The notes under the pieces: generated by a model
The model's database searches: none
The model's input: the letters and a program-made list of their open reading frames with translations, nothing else
Told to the model about the DNA's origin: nothing
Translations under genes and position numbers: made by a program
Part shown: piece by piece, positions 10,349 through 23,900 of the stretch
How positions within the stretch are numbered: the stretch's first letter is position 1
How the letters are laid out: each line of letters begins with the position of its first letter
Assembly (NCBI GenBank): GCA_006384855.1
Contig: VCJN01003582.1
Coordinates: 62,001 to 126,000 of the forward strand
Origin: Tetraselmis striata
Taxonomy: Eukaryota > Chlorophyta > Chlorodendrophyceae > Chlorodendrales > Chlorodendraceae
Reading direction: 5' to 3'
Length of the DNA: 64,000 nt

Positions 10349-11721
10349 GGGGGGGATATTTAGGGGTTGTCCAGGGGTAGTTTTATATTCCGGAAAGCCG
10401 AGGCGTTGCGACACTTCTCGTCGGTGCCGCTGCTGTGCCCTGGCGGCGCGTGTCAGAGGAAGGCGCTGCGAAGCTGTGAAGTTTTATGCCGGTGCCTGGA
10501 GAAGGCTACCACTGCTTCTGAGCACTGGTGGTGTTTGGGGGGGGGGGGGGGGGGGGGGGGGTAGCTGTGAGTGGCGGTTGGAGGGGTTCGTCGTCGGCCG
10601 GGGGGACGGGAGAGTGGATCAGATGGTTCCACCGGCCGTTCCGGCACTCCAAGTTGCCGACACATGAGATATGACCCCGCCGACACCGACGTCAATATGC
10701 TACTGCACCGACGGCAGCGACACCGGAGGATACGCAATAACGACGACATTTAACCGGGATAATGGCGTTCTCATCGCGCCCAAGACTCCGCCGGCGCGGA
10801 TGACGTCCGCGCTGCGACGACGACAATGCTGATGATAAATATACAGGGTACGTACCTGTCTGCGACCAGTAGTACGTTACCATCAGTACTATTATGCATA
10901 AATGTACACTTTTCCACATAATTCCCAGGCCCCTTTCTCGCCAAATCCGAGCTTAAGAATAGTAGGGCAGCTGAATCTAGAGTTGATGACCTGAAATCCT
11001 GGAATATTGCACTTTTATGATCAGCCTTTACCACCATAGGGTGTTAGCAACCCCTTTGGCACTAACAAGTGCCCTACACGAGTGGCACTTGCGCCACACT
11101 GAGCGTTTCCAGTACCCCCACAATAATAACAACAGGGTTTGGTTCCCTGCACGGTCGTCCCGCCGCGCATGCATAGACCATTGCAGGGTGGGATGGCCAT
11201 GGGTGGGCGAGAAAACATGTCAGCAAAGAGGCTAGGGTATTTTTGCTTGGGGCGGGGCCATAGTGGCGTGCGCCCGTGCATGATTTGGAGTGATACCATC
11301 TCCATTGCCAATGCCGCCCTGTGGTGCAGCTCTCAAAGCTGCGGTATCGCTCAATGCGTTGCGAGGAAACGTCAGTAAAATTAAATACCAATTAACAACT
11401 ACGCTAAAAGGGCTACAAATTTCACCGTCGGAGCACGGTCATACGAGGCCATTTAGGCACTTTTCGAATTTTTGAATTCTGACGTCTCTGTCGGCGTGTG
11501 GTCAACACGGCGTGAAACATTACGCCAAGGGGATATCAAAACCTGATACACGTTGGCAAGACAGTGTGTTGTATGTACTTGTCCACGGACTACTCATACT
11601 TGGCACAAGCCCCCTTGAGCGCTGCTCACTGCCGCAATGCCGGATCTCCCCTTTCACAACAGCATTTCCACCATCATCGACGCATGAAGGTGCACGCCAT
11701 TGCCGCCCCACTGGGCCCACC

Positions 11722-11898
11722 ATGGCGCGCTATGAGCATGCGGCCATGCACTACAAGAGAAAAGCTTTGGCCTACGGCAAGGAGGCCGCGAGAACCCTCT
11801 CCCGCCTGCGCGTGCAACGATCACAGCGCATTTTGTCCATGATCTTGGCCATAAACCATCGGCATCGACACTTAGCTAGGGCTTGGTCCAGGTCTTGA
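11722..11898 (+). other. Possible short coding remnant, unknown
   Basis: From an ATG the frame reads MARYEHAAMHYKRKAL and on to HLARAWSRS before a stop, 58 codons. It is basic and alpha-helical in character. I recognise no family, and there is no splice context. It could be a transposon remnant or chance. Confidence 0.15.
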
Positions 11899-12489
11899 AT
11901 GACCTAATTTCAACGCCCTACGTGTATGGTGGATAGTAATCATACCAAGGGTGATGTGGTATGAGTACGGGGGCTGTAGTGTCCCATGCCTATTTGTGCT
12001 CACGAGTGGCGCAATTTGTGGTTTTAAAGCGCTAGCGCTAGGAGCCCTGCTTTTGCCTGAATAAAAGCGTTGACGGCAACGGCCACCGCGTGGCAGTATG
12101 GTGTGTATCGCGGTATCGCGGCATTCCCCCCAGCCGTACGACCCTGAGTAACACGCATGCACGATTTCAGTGTAGCCGCGCAGCATGGGCATCTGGATCA
12201 AATTCGCAAACCCCGTACTTATGTGGAGGGGTGTATACCCATGCTACTAAATAATATATGTTAAATACGCGTTTATAAAACCTTAAAAGTAGGTCTAAGT
12301 CTGATGATTACCTTGTGCGTAAAAGTAGAACGCGTAATGTCTGTTGTCAGTACGATTATTAACGTCATCCTATCGTTGTGCATCAATCCGCGCGCATTAT
12401 TGTATAGCTATACAGTTTCAAACAATGCACGTAAAATTTTCCGGAATACATGTGCAATACAACTCAAACAATGTCCTTTTTAATGCTGT

Positions 12490-12580
12490 CCGAAATCGAA
12501 TCAATACAACCGAGATGTATCCGTCAGTTTTCTTGCAAACAATCCAGCTATCAGCAATATATTTTCTGTTCTATCCACAC
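12490..12580 (+). repeat. Dispersed repeat B, copy 1
   Basis: Aligns with 38773-38860 in the same orientation. Shared blocks are aaatcgaat, cgagatg, gtcagttttcttgcaaacaa against gccagttttgtttcaaaaca, and ttctgttctatcc against tttcgattctatc. AT-rich and diverged, probably an old retroelement fragment. Confidence 0.6.
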
Positions 12581-13738
12581 GCGTCATTCTGTTTCGAATT
12601 ATCGAAATTTTATTCTAATGGACTGGCCGGTTACCCCGTGCTACTATACTACAGATACCAAGCCTATATCGTTATTATTCGCGCGTCTGCTGGTTTGCCG
12701 TCACAAGTGAAGGGGATATCGCGAAATCATGATGCTACATGTGGACAACATGCGCGTCCTTATCAATCAGCACGCGAGGCGGCAGCGATGCCGCCCCAGT
12801 AGTACCACCGCACCCCCGCGAGGAATTACTGCCCAGCCATGAAAGTGCTGCATCGTATACGGCAGCAAGGCGCAGGTAATACAGCAGCAGCGAAAGTCGG
12901 TGGCGAATAAAAGGCAGCGCCCTGCTTGTTCTGAGTAGAAAATCGACGATGTAGGAAAGGACCCGACGAAAAAAGACTGGCGGCCTCTTTGTTGCCCCGC
13001 CGCGATGCGGTGTATCGGTGTGCCTAATATGATACATATTTTAACAGATGACAGGGATTAAATGCGCGGACTTTTGTGGCTGTAGGTACCGTAGCGGTCA
13101 TGGCAGAGCTCCAGGCAGAGGCAAACTCGCAAGGAAACTCTCCACAGACACGCGTGCCGTTACCACCGGAGCTCTGTGCAGTGCCACCAGGGTTCATCTC
13201 CTCCCTTGGTGGCGGCATCGAACATCACCGGCCGCATTCATCAGCTGTCACCGTATTCTTCGCCCGCAAGCCAACGCCCCGCCGCTTGCCCGCCGCGACG
13301 TGCTACAACTTCCTGATGGGTGGGAGGGGCTGGACGTCCGGCGGACAACTCTGATGATTGATGCCAGCTCGCACCCACGGTATGGATGTGGAGTCGCGAT
13401 GCGCAGCCGTCAGCATGGCCGACACCAGAGCGCCGATACCAGAGCGCCAACGAGACCGACAAGACCGCCTGACCATAGACGGGGCGACGGCGGGCAGGAA
13501 CGGCGGGCAGACGGGGCGCAGCAAGGAGGAGGAGGGGGGGGGGGGGTAGCGACTGTAGCCCACAAGTTGTGCGATCTGCAGCATCATGGCGGCGGCACCG
13601 AATAGTACTGATTGAGACCGTCAGCTCGGCTTGACTCAGCTTGGCTCGGCTCGGCTTGTTTGGCGGAGACCAGAAATATAGTTGCTTATTGCAGGACGCG
13701 GCCCGTGTCCAGTTCAATCAGTCAGCAGGCGCCCGAAC

Positions 13739-14236
13739 GCTCTGCCTAACGTGTCAATCCACGACTAGGTTTGCCAATCTTCGACACAAAAGGCGCACCC
13801 GCCTCTCGCAGGCCTCGATGTTTGCCAGGTGTTTTTTCGATGTTTTTTCGATGTTCGGCAGGCCACATGGGGTCGAGGGTTTGAGGCCGCACTCGAGGGT
13901 TGCGCAGCAGTGTGCGCCAACCCCCGGAGGACCTCGCCATCACGCCGGCAGCAGCGCCTCCTCCAGGCTGGCGCTCCCCGGAGCCGTGACCGCGGCGGTG
14001 GCGGCGCGCTCCAGCATGCGCAGCTGCGCCTGCTGCGCCTCCTTGTCCATGTCGATCAGCACCTGCGCGAGTCCGGAAAGGGGGGGGGAGGGGCACACAG
14101 ACATAGAGTACTAGGCCGACGCCCTGCCTAGCCAAATTAAACGTCCCTTGCCCGGCAGGCATCGGCATCCAGCAGTGCATGCAACCGCACATCTGCACTC
14201 ACGCGCTGGCTGACAACAACGGGCAAATAGCCTCAC
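13739..14236. repeat. Tandem duplication, left copy, containing a MATE terminal exon
   Basis: The block starting cgctctgcctaacgtgtcaa and ending near gacaacaacgggcaaatagc recurs at 14438-14911 with small indels and substitutions. Both copies contain a complete 123-nt terminal exon of MATE1 with its acceptor and stop. Confidence 0.92.
13940..14062 (-). other. Second, downstream copy of the MATE1 terminal exon
   Basis: Preceded by an acceptor (gcgcag) at 14063, the 123-nt exon encodes VLIDMDKEAQQAQLRML, then APGSASLEEALLPA and a stop. It differs from the upstream copy (14607-14729) at only a few residues, in the C-terminal stretch. It is intact, so it could be an alternative last exon of MATE1 or a silent leftover of the tandem duplication. 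No other MATE exons accompany it. Confidence 0.85.
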
Positions 14237-14286
14237 AAGCATGAGAATAACAGCTTTCGAGCAAGAGCAGAGGTTACGCTACGGTC

Positions 14287-14402
14287 GCCTGCGCGTTGAT
14301 GAGGACACCGCAAGAGGCTGAGGTCAAACGTAGGCGAAACTAAAGCGAAACTGTATAGCAAAGGTTCTCATAGGTTGCATGTGAGCCCAATTGGGGCGAA
14401 AC
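14287..14402 (-). mobile_element. MITE-like element M, partial copy 6
   Basis: Minus-strand blocks gggctcacatgcaacctatg and gcctacgtttgacctcag match the element interior. The ends are degraded. It lies between the two copies of the MATE1 terminal-exon duplication. Confidence 0.55.
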
Positions 14403-14437
14403 CGATAATCGCAGCAAGCATGTGGCTACACACCGAA

Positions 14438-14911
14438 CGCTCTGCCTAACGTGTCAATCCACGACTAAGTGTGCCAATCTTCGACACACAAGGCGCACTC
14501 GCCCCTCGCATGCCTCGATGTTTGCCCGCATCGGCGCGCAGGCCACACAGGGTCGAGGGTTTCAGGCCGCACTCGAGGGTTGCGCAGCAGTGTGCGCCAA
14601 CCCCCATCACGCTGGTAGCAGTGGCTCATCCAGGCTGGCGATCCCCGGAGCCGTGACCGCGGCGGTGGCGGCGCGCTCCAGCATGCGCAGCTGCGCCTGC
14701 TGCGCCTCCTTGTCCATGTCGATCAGCACCTGCGCGAGCCCGGAGGAGGGGGGGGGGGGGGCGGACCCAGACATAGAGCGCCAGGCTGCCCCCCCCCCCC
14801 CCCCTACCCAAATGAAACGTCCCTTGCCCGGCAGGCATCGGCATCCAGCAGTGCATGCAACCGCACATCTGCACTCACGCGCTGGCTGACAACAACGGGC
14901 GGATAGCCTCA
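14438..14911. repeat. Tandem duplication, right copy
   Basis: Partner of 13739-14236. Beyond the exon, the match includes the strings upstream and downstream of it. Differences are concentrated in homopolymer runs: a C run at about 14788-14804 occurs only here. Confidence 0.92.
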
Positions 14912-17900
14912 TAAGACGAATACATCGCGATATCATTACGAGAACTAAGGTTATTCGCTGGCACCCCATTTCTGAGAGGGGAAAATTGAGTTCTTGCAGT
15001 CGGGTCGGCCACCTGCCCTCTGATTACGGCATGGTACCATACACATAGTTTGTAATGCTGTGTAGTGTTTCAGGCGGGCCGCCCCCTGGTGATGATAACA
15101 ATCGTAATTGTAATCTTTCCTGTTATTTTCCGGGTGTTGCTCAGACCCCCCCCCCCCCCCCCCCTCCCCCCGGCCCCGTCCTATATGGCGCCGTTAGTGC
15201 CTCACCGTCACCGTCGCAAAGAGGATGACCGCCTCGCAGGAGTAGCCCACCAGCAGGGCGTACCAGAAGCCGTGCAGCTGCGGAGGGCGCAGAAGCACCG
15301 CGTCGGTCAGGCGCCAGGCACGGGGCACACGTCCGTAAGGGGCGAACCCCGGACGTGCATGTTTATGGTTCTGTTTCACTCGGCGGGCGCAAATCCCGCC
15401 CGGAACCCATTGCCAACGAGCACTTAATACCCGTGACCGCACTTTGGGTCCGAGCCACAATACTATTTCTTATTCCAACCCCCCCCCCCCCCCCCCCAAA
15501 AAAAAAGGAGGAAACCCATATACCGTACCATTAAATACGGTCCACGAGGCCAAAAAATAGTGAATTGTTTGGCACCTTTGCATCGTAATATTCGTTATGC
15601 ATTCGTGCTGTATTTAGCGTTATTTCTCTGTTTTCATAGTTTTTCCTCTTCAAAGAGAGGGGCATCAAAAACATAATTTATCCTCGGACCGGTTGTATTT
15701 GGACGGTATATATATATCTGACAGTAGATCAGAATATCACGCGAATGCACCGCGGAATCTCCGACCCGGTGGTGCCAAACCAATCATTGTTGTTGTGACC
15801 CGCGAACTCAATTACATAATAATGGTATGCGGGTATTTATGTCTTGCAGTAGGGGAAGCTGCATCTGCATTCGGGCCCGGCCTGGTCTCTGAACCCCTTT
15901 GCGGCATGCAGAGGCGGGTCTGTAGAACAATTCGGCTTGGTGTGAGCAGCAAGTCGGCACAATGCAGTGCAATTCAATTCAATACAATTGGAGGGGGGGG
16001 GGGAGGGGGGGATGCACCGCAAGCTTGAAGCCAAAGCCGAGCGTCGCCGCCAGCGGCACACAGAAGCACCACAGCACGACCACGCTGACGGCCGCCCCGA
16101 TGGCCTGCCGGCCGGAGCCGCGCAGCGGGGCGGTGCAGATGGACTGGAACGCGTCCACTGCGCGGGGCACACACACATCCCCCCGGGGGGGGGGGGGGGG
16201 GGGGTCAGTATAGGCGGATTGGTTCGCGTTCATTAACTGAAATTTTCGGTCGCGTATCGCGTATCTTACTGCGATCGGACATTCTGATCTTGGTACGAGT
16301 AGGAGTAGGAGTAGTACACGGACTATATTACTGCATACCATAATCCGTTCCAGTGATCACTAATCTGCAGTAATCACCAGCAGTTGTTGTGGTGGTAGTC
16401 CTACCCGTAGACATGCAGGATGTCACGATCACACAACACTTAGTACCGCGTCTAAACAGTTTGTCATTACAATGGAACTTTCGCAATAGTATTATCAATA
16501 ACAGGAGTATCATAGGCCACCGGTATAGCAGCACAACATAATTGGGAAACGCTGGAAGGGTGGCGAAACACGGCCAGGGGAGGCACCGCCGTTTAACTGT
16601 TTTGCCACCTATGCGCTGGTGCATGACATATTGCGAATGCGCAACAATAATAGATGTGTTTTTCATCGGTTTAAAACAAGCAACATGGAGCCTGACATCC
16701 ACAACCGCCAAGCAGCAAAACCGCCTGAGAGAAACTTTACGCAACTCAGGACCCCCCTTCCTATCCACTGCCGATTTCCGATGCCGCTCCTCTCGCTGCG
16801 TCCTCTCCTAAAACTCTCTCCGTCGCTCGTGTGAAATCAACGACTATCCAAACAGTATCATACAAATCGGAATACGAGTCGAAATCCGCGCGAGTGTTAT
16901 TGAGGTTGGGCGATTGCACTGTTAGATTGCGGTCCAAAAGCGACCGCGGGCGGCTTTGGGAACGTCGCCCCAGACCAGGGCCGGAACCCAGCATGTTCAG
17001 ATCGTGACCTAGGCGCGCGCAATCCTCCAGAGACGCCGCCCACGTGCCATCGTAGGTTCGGCCAAGCCGATTCGACCATCGCCGCATTCGAGCCCTGAAG
17101 CGCTCACGCGCAGCGGCAGGCGCGGCTTTGGTATTCGGGTTTCACTTGGTTTGTGCGAAATGTTGTCGCTATGTGCCGTACGGAACCCCAATCGGCCGAC
17201 GTGGTCCAGACAGTTATACCAAAGCCGCATGCGGGTCGATAGAAGACCGCAGCATTGCGTCAAGCTTACTGTTGTAAAGTAGTGTACTGCTTTCTGTGCG
17301 TCAGCTCTTGGACGTTACGATCGGTTTCCGCACCAAGCATGTTCAATTTCGATTTCGATGTCGATTTCATTTATCATCTGGCGTACAATGCGCGCCGTCG
17401 TGATGGTGGGGTTGGGTGGCGTCACTGTTCACAAGGTTGGATGGCTCACCCCAGAGGATGGCGCTGATGAAGGGGACGACGGCGTCCAGCGCGGCGAGCA
17501 CCTCCACGTCGTCGGTGTAGATGTGCCCGATGCGGTGCCGGAGCACGTAGATGAGCACGCAAAAGGTGGTCATCAGCGCGGTGTTGAGCGCCATGCCCAT
17601 GTACTGGGCAAGCCGCGCGCGCCGGGGCTGGTTGGCGCCTGTAGGCGCCCATCGGCAGAAAGGGAGGGACGGGCTCAATGCGACCATCGACATGCAGACG
17701 CATACGGGTGCCGGCGCGGTAATGAGGACGCCGCAAATAGGAGCCCGCCCGGCCTGCCAGAAGTCCAATGCAGAAGAGACTAAAGTGTTCGTATCTGTTG
17801 CATGCAAGCCCAGCCTGAGGCTTTTGATGGGGGTCCGTGTAGGAGCGTCAGCACTCGTATTATGGCAGCATACAAAGACTAATGCGATGCTGCAGCAATA

Positions 17901-20900
17901 CTCGTGTACTGAAGAATTGCATGCCGATGGGCACTGCGCCGATGTCGAAGCAGGGCCGAACAGTCCTCCCTGCGGGGCGGTCTGAGCCCCGATTCGCAGA
18001 CTGTGTTCTAACTTATTGCAGACGATACCATCAATCCAATAATGGTACATAGCTGAGATTCCTTAGCACATGTGGACCTATGCAGACCCTATGACCCCAA
18101 AACCCCAAAACCCAAAACCTTGTTAAAAATTAAGCGGCGGCGGATGTTTGCTATCTATTATTGCGGACATTGGCGGAAGTATATTGGGAGGAAGGCGAGA
18201 GGGAGGGGGTGCACCCAGAAAGTTTGCCACGCCGACACCCGCGGCGCAGGTGGTGGCCAGCGGCGTCATCATGAAGAGCGAGACGACGTTGAAGCCCTGC
18301 GTGACATCGCAACCAGGATGCGGGGGGGGGGAGGGGGGGGGCGGCCGGGGGATGCGATATGACTCAGCGCTTACTTCCTGTTGGCCTTATGCCGTGTACG
18401 ATAGCATCACATGAATTTGACCGCAGGAAACGCACCTCATATATAAAACCGCGCAGTGTCTGTTTCGAGGTACACAGCTTGATGCACATCTGCGAACATA
18501 TCCCTAACTCTGCTAGGTGTAGACCTATTACGTACATACCTAGCAGGGGCAGGTATATACCTGATATAGACATAGCAGAGTTTGGTGTATACCTACCACA
18601 TATATATAGCAAACATAGGTATATACCTACTATGCTGTAGGCATGCCATATATACCTACTTCGCTAGGTATACCATATATACCTAGCGAAGTTTGGTATC
18701 TACCTAAGTAACTATTCCTGACAACTCCTTCACAAGTGGGTCCAATGGCCTTCCCGGGGAGAATTGAGGCGGTCCGCAGCAGCATAGGGAAACACCACGG
18801 TGCCCAGCAGTGCCGCTTTGCATGCACAGCGGAGGTTTGCCAATGCGAGGCACGGGGCTGAAAGCGACAGATGTGCTTCAGAAGGTTGGCCGCACCAGCC
18901 CCATGACGCCCACGCTGACCTCCGGGTCGGGGAGCAGCCCTGCAAGGGGCCGCGCAGGCAAGCACCACCGCTCAGCCCCACGCCCTCCTCCTACTGCCCC
19001 CTAAGCTGGCTCAAGCGCAGAGTTTGCTGACCCCATAATATAGTAATATCAATACACCTCGTCGTCTTAGGGCTATCGCCAGGCACCCAATGTTTGGACC
19101 GAGTGATACCCTTAGGCCGCCCCGGGGCCACAGCGCCGGGCGCATTTAACCATACCATACCATCGTAGTCTTTGCGCGGCTACAAGGGGCTCTTTACTGT
19201 TTCTCAGTAATTCTAGGATGCCAACAAAGAACACGTCATTAAACACGTCATTAACTTCTCGCGCCCTAGGCTTCCCCGTGTCGAGTGACTGTTCACATCG
19301 ACCATGAGTTACGAAATACATGCTCATAGCATTTCAGGGTAACATCTTTGCAGTTTCTGACGCCATCGCAGCATTGTATTGCAGGGGAAGTTGTCGGATA
19401 TTTTTCATCATTTAACCAAAACTGAAGGGGTTTTATTCGGGGATCTTCAGGACCGAGTCGATTGGGTGTCAAAACAAAAAGGTGGCACTTCAGGTGGCAG
19501 AGGGAAAACACTGACAGCTTTGATTCTAAGAGCATTGGTGCCACATTGTGCCGTCGTGCCATATGTCCGCACAAGGAGCGTTTGAGCCATTTCAATAATG
19601 TCATACCCCCCTCCTCGACCTGACACGCGTCTTCAACTCTCCCGGTGTGAAAAAATTGGAACGGGCCGCAGGGGCGTGGCTACTCAGACAGCGTTGCGAC
19701 ACGTGACGCAGCAGGATGCCCAACCAGGGGCCGCTTACCCGCCAGCAGGATCATTATCTCCCAGCACCACCTGCACACACACAACACACCAACACAACTG
19801 TCAGTATCAACGGCACATGTGTCCTGTCGTCAGGCTACTATTGTCTGTCGCGCATGATGCAGGGCGTCCTCCCGCCAGTACCAGTCGAGGCAAATCATCA
19901 TGGTGGTCGGAAACGCCAGCGCGATGAAGCCTTTGAAGCCCTGAGGAGGGCGCCGCAGCAAAGGCATTCCGAATGAGGTTCCGACCTTACCGTACAATCA
20001 GGACTGTGTGTATCGTCACGTCCAGCACAGCCTAGATGTAACCCGTGAACACGTCGTCAAGCATTTCGCTACGAGCGTACTTGCCTATCGAAGACGCGAA
20101 TACTGCGTCAACTCGCAAGAACCGCCGATTCCAACACAAAGAATTTGGCGAAAGGCGACGCCTAACAACACCGGTTCCTGACCTGCGAGGCCAGCCGGGT
20201 ACTACACGAGGACTGGCTGCGTTGCCACCGACAACTAGAGAAACATCGACTCGCGCTTCGTCACTCGCCACCGTCGTGGCGTTCGGACACATGGACGACA
20301 GACGCCGCATAGCAATAACCCAGTTCCTTACCTGCCAGGCGGGCTGCGTGCCCTGCGACGACTACTGCCTGCGTTGCCGCCGACAATTCGCAAGACATCC
20401 ACTCGTGCTTCAACCCTCCACACTTTCGTAGCGTTTGAACACACGGACGACAGACGCCGCATAGCAACAAGGGTGCTATTTCGTGCCTCCTGACCTGCGA
20501 GGCCGGCCGGTGCTTTACGGGGATTGGCTTCGTTGCCGCCGCCAACTCGCGAAACATCACCTCGCTCTTCGTCACTCGCACGCGTCGTGACGCAAAAGAG
20601 CGCCGCGTCTGGTCTCGGCTGAGTGAAGCTTAAGCGATCACGTCGTCGCAATTTCCACGATGAACCTGTACGGTAATACTTAAGGCTTCGTGGATTGTGA
20701 CGACAAGGTATACCGTATATATGCGTTGCCACCGATAACTCGCGCAACATCGACACGAGCTTCGTCACTCGCCAGGCGCAGGGCACACAGCGCCGCATGG
20801 TCCACTCGAACAACGAGCCTTGACGCTCGTGTGACGATGCCGTCGGGATTTCCGCTGCGATGTACGGTAATTCTTATACGCAGTGGATTGTAACTACAAC

Positions 20901-23900
20901 GTGATGTATATCAATACTGCAGTTTCGTTAAGAAGATCTTCTTAAAAAATGTAGTCTACTTAAAGCAACGACGTCTTGAGTCAAGATCAGCACATCCGCT
21001 GCATTTCTGCCGACTTATTGTAATTGACCTACCCCGTGGGTCACTACAATAATATACTGGTTCAATATACCATCGAGCCGAAGCTTGTGTGTCCGTATTT
21101 GTGGTGCATTCTGATACAATACCTATATATGAGGTGTTTGCCTCGCCCGGGGGGGAGAGGGGGGGGGGGGGGGGGGGCGGACAAAAACAATAAAGCATAT
21201 GTGAGCCCACAGCGAGCCGAACGATATGGTAGACGCGAAAACGGGGGCAATGGTGGGTGCGGTCACACGTACCCGGATCATCTCCCAACTCCAGCCGGGC
21301 CATGCGTGCTCGCGGGTGCCGCGCTTGCGCCAGTTGATGACGGCGGAGGTGGCGGCAAAGCACAGCATGTTGGAGAGGTAGCCGGTGCTGATGGCGTGCG
21401 CGGCGCCGAGGTAGCCCAGACCGAGGAAGTCGATGTAGAGCCAGGCGTAGAACGGCATGCAGCTGAGCGTGAAGATGGCGATCAGCATGTTGGGGAGCAC
21501 GATCCCCTACGTGCCAGCGCCCGTGATAAGTCAGCCGCTCGAGCGCGCCGAGCTGGCATGCGACTCATGCATTCGATTGACTGATAGTGCAAACCCTCGC
21601 CGGCAACTTCAACATCATCGCTAACTGACAATATCCATATAAACGGAGATCTCATTTGATTTGCAACTGATGAGACGAAACAGACAACAAACTTTCCGGC
21701 ATTCACGTAAACTATTCAGATAGTCATTGATTGTGGCTAGCGGCGCTGTCTTCGGTTTCCAGTATACTTGGTAGATACTTGTTTGGTAGGCGGACAAGAG
21801 GCGGGTACACCCTCGGCAGTGCTTTATTGGAGGTGCGCCGGTACCCGTATTTGTAACCATTAAACTCAATTCTAGGTTTTACAGTGGTGGCGGTGGATGT
21901 CATATTTCGATAGCTCGAAACCAATGCCGCTGGCTTTCATACGGATCCGGATTTCGAGATGTGACATCGAATATACTGAGTGGCTGGCATACACTTCACC
22001 AATAACACAGGAGCGAGGGGGGGGAGCAAGGCGGGCAGGGGAGTTTCCGCTAGATAGGCGGGCTATGACAGGGTGGGGTGATGGAACGATGATTTACAGA
22101 TATACCTTGGCTAGTGTGTTTGTCCAGATGGCGCAGGACCGGCTTTTGAGTGCGGGTTCTTTTTTCACAATAGCAATACCACGCGTTCTCAGCGATTGTT
22201 TGCATTTCGAGAAAGAAGGGAGTGCATTCCAGGCAGGGGACGTTTTTCGTTTCCAGACCGCTAGAAACGTGTAGGGAGGTGTAAATTATTTGACAAGGAG
22301 ATGCACACTTGCCGGCTTCCGCCCCAATTGAACTTTATCACGCATGTGCAGTACTAGCTCAAGGGATGGGTGGTGTGGAGGGGGGGGGGGGGGGGGGGGG
22401 GGCGGCGCACCCGGGACGTCAGGCTGCGTTTGAAGCACTCCGCCATGCCAAGGAACCACAGCCCCGGCGTGAGGCGCACCAGGTACGCGGCCGCCCCGTG
22501 CGCGGTCTCCGGGGCCTGACCTAAGCGCAGCGTCGGGCAGCACCGACGATCAGGGGTGGCGCCCGGTGAGGCCACTAGGGGGGGAGGGGGGCTCCCGGTC
22601 CCCGGCAAGCACAGCCATCAATGCCTCTGAGAAACGACTCGCATAGGGACGTGACTATTCATTTGCCTAGGGCACGGGGGCTGGGATGATGGGATCCCTC
22701 CGCGTTAAGCGAGAAGAGGGGCGGTGCCCCTCACAACTTTCCAACCCCACCAGAGGATGGGTGCCCGGGGCTGGGGACGCAGTGCTATATGAGGGGCTTA
22801 GCCCACGAGGAATCACTGTGCCGGCTGCTGGGAGGGGGGTGGGGACCTGGCCTTCAGAGGGCTGCATGCTACGGTTAATGCGCAAGACGCCGGCCCTATG
22901 CAGGTCCATGCCGCCGGGCCGTGAGATAGAAGCATAGCTTCGAGAAACTACCAGGAATAAAGTGGTAAGTAATATGAAATTCCATTCGCCTATGTACAAG
23001 AAGAGCCGTTTTCGACAATAAAACAACTTTCTCGTAGGGCCGGCTGATAGAGAGGTTAAAGGCCATTCTCCCATTCAACCCGACAAAGGATAAGAATCGC
23101 AACGCTGGTTCTAATAGCAAAGAGCGTGTTGCGGGTGTGCAATTTGGTACCCAGGTCACTTTGGCGTGGTTGCCCAGCCGAATACATACTCTCAGGCTAG
23201 GCGAAACCGCGACCGGCGGAGCGTGGTTCCAGAGGGCGCAAACAGTGGGCGAGCAAAGCCTGGGTGCCATCATGGGTCTTTGCCCACAAAAGAGACGGAG
23301 CGATACCGCCCACGGCCCACACTGGCACCGAGACAAGTGGGCATGAAGAAAACCGGGGCGGGGGGAGTGGACATTCGGCAGCTCCTTTCCGGCTGCGGAT
23401 CTGAAAGTCGCGGGACTGGAACGAAGTTCCGCCTAATGCTGGCGACGACTCCTTGGGGCAGAGTGGGATCCGAAGACACAGGGGGGGCAAGGAGACAGGG
23501 GGGGGGGGGGGGGGGGGGGAGCGGGGGGGGCTCACCGAGGGCGACCAAGATGGGGGCGGAACCGGCGTACAGCGCCGCAAACAGCGGCATGGAGGCGGTC
23601 AGCAGCAGCATGCAGCGCGCCATCTCCAGCCCCACCAGCTTGTACTTGCCGGCGCCCACAGCCTGCAGGCACGCGCGCCACCTGTCATGGCCACCTTACG
23701 CAGCCACCGATCCGTACGAACAGGACCTTCTGTCCATAACCTATCCCCCCCCCCTTCTCTCTCTCTCTCTCCCTCTTTTCCCCCCTCTCCATCTCTCTCT
23801 CTCACTCTCTCTCTCCCTCTCTTGCTGTCTCCCACATTCGCCAGGATGCGACACCCCCCGGTCAACCAAAGCACTGCATGGCCGCTCGGAGCGCCAACAT

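Larger units (their letters stand above)
10349..13738. other. Long intergenic region upstream of the cyclophilin gene
   Basis: It holds a 25-nt G run at about 10537-10561, an AT-rich stretch near 12240-12720 including a dispersed repeat copy, and scattered short frames without recognisable domains. A possible 5' exon for the cyclophilin gene was looked for and not needed, since the ATG at 10348 already gives a leader. Nothing else is supported. Confidence 0.5.

Noticed and set aside
20032..20813. Cys-containing repeated protein on the minus strand
   Set aside because: The repeated peptide comes from a tandem DNA repeat inside a MATE1 intron; frames change between units.
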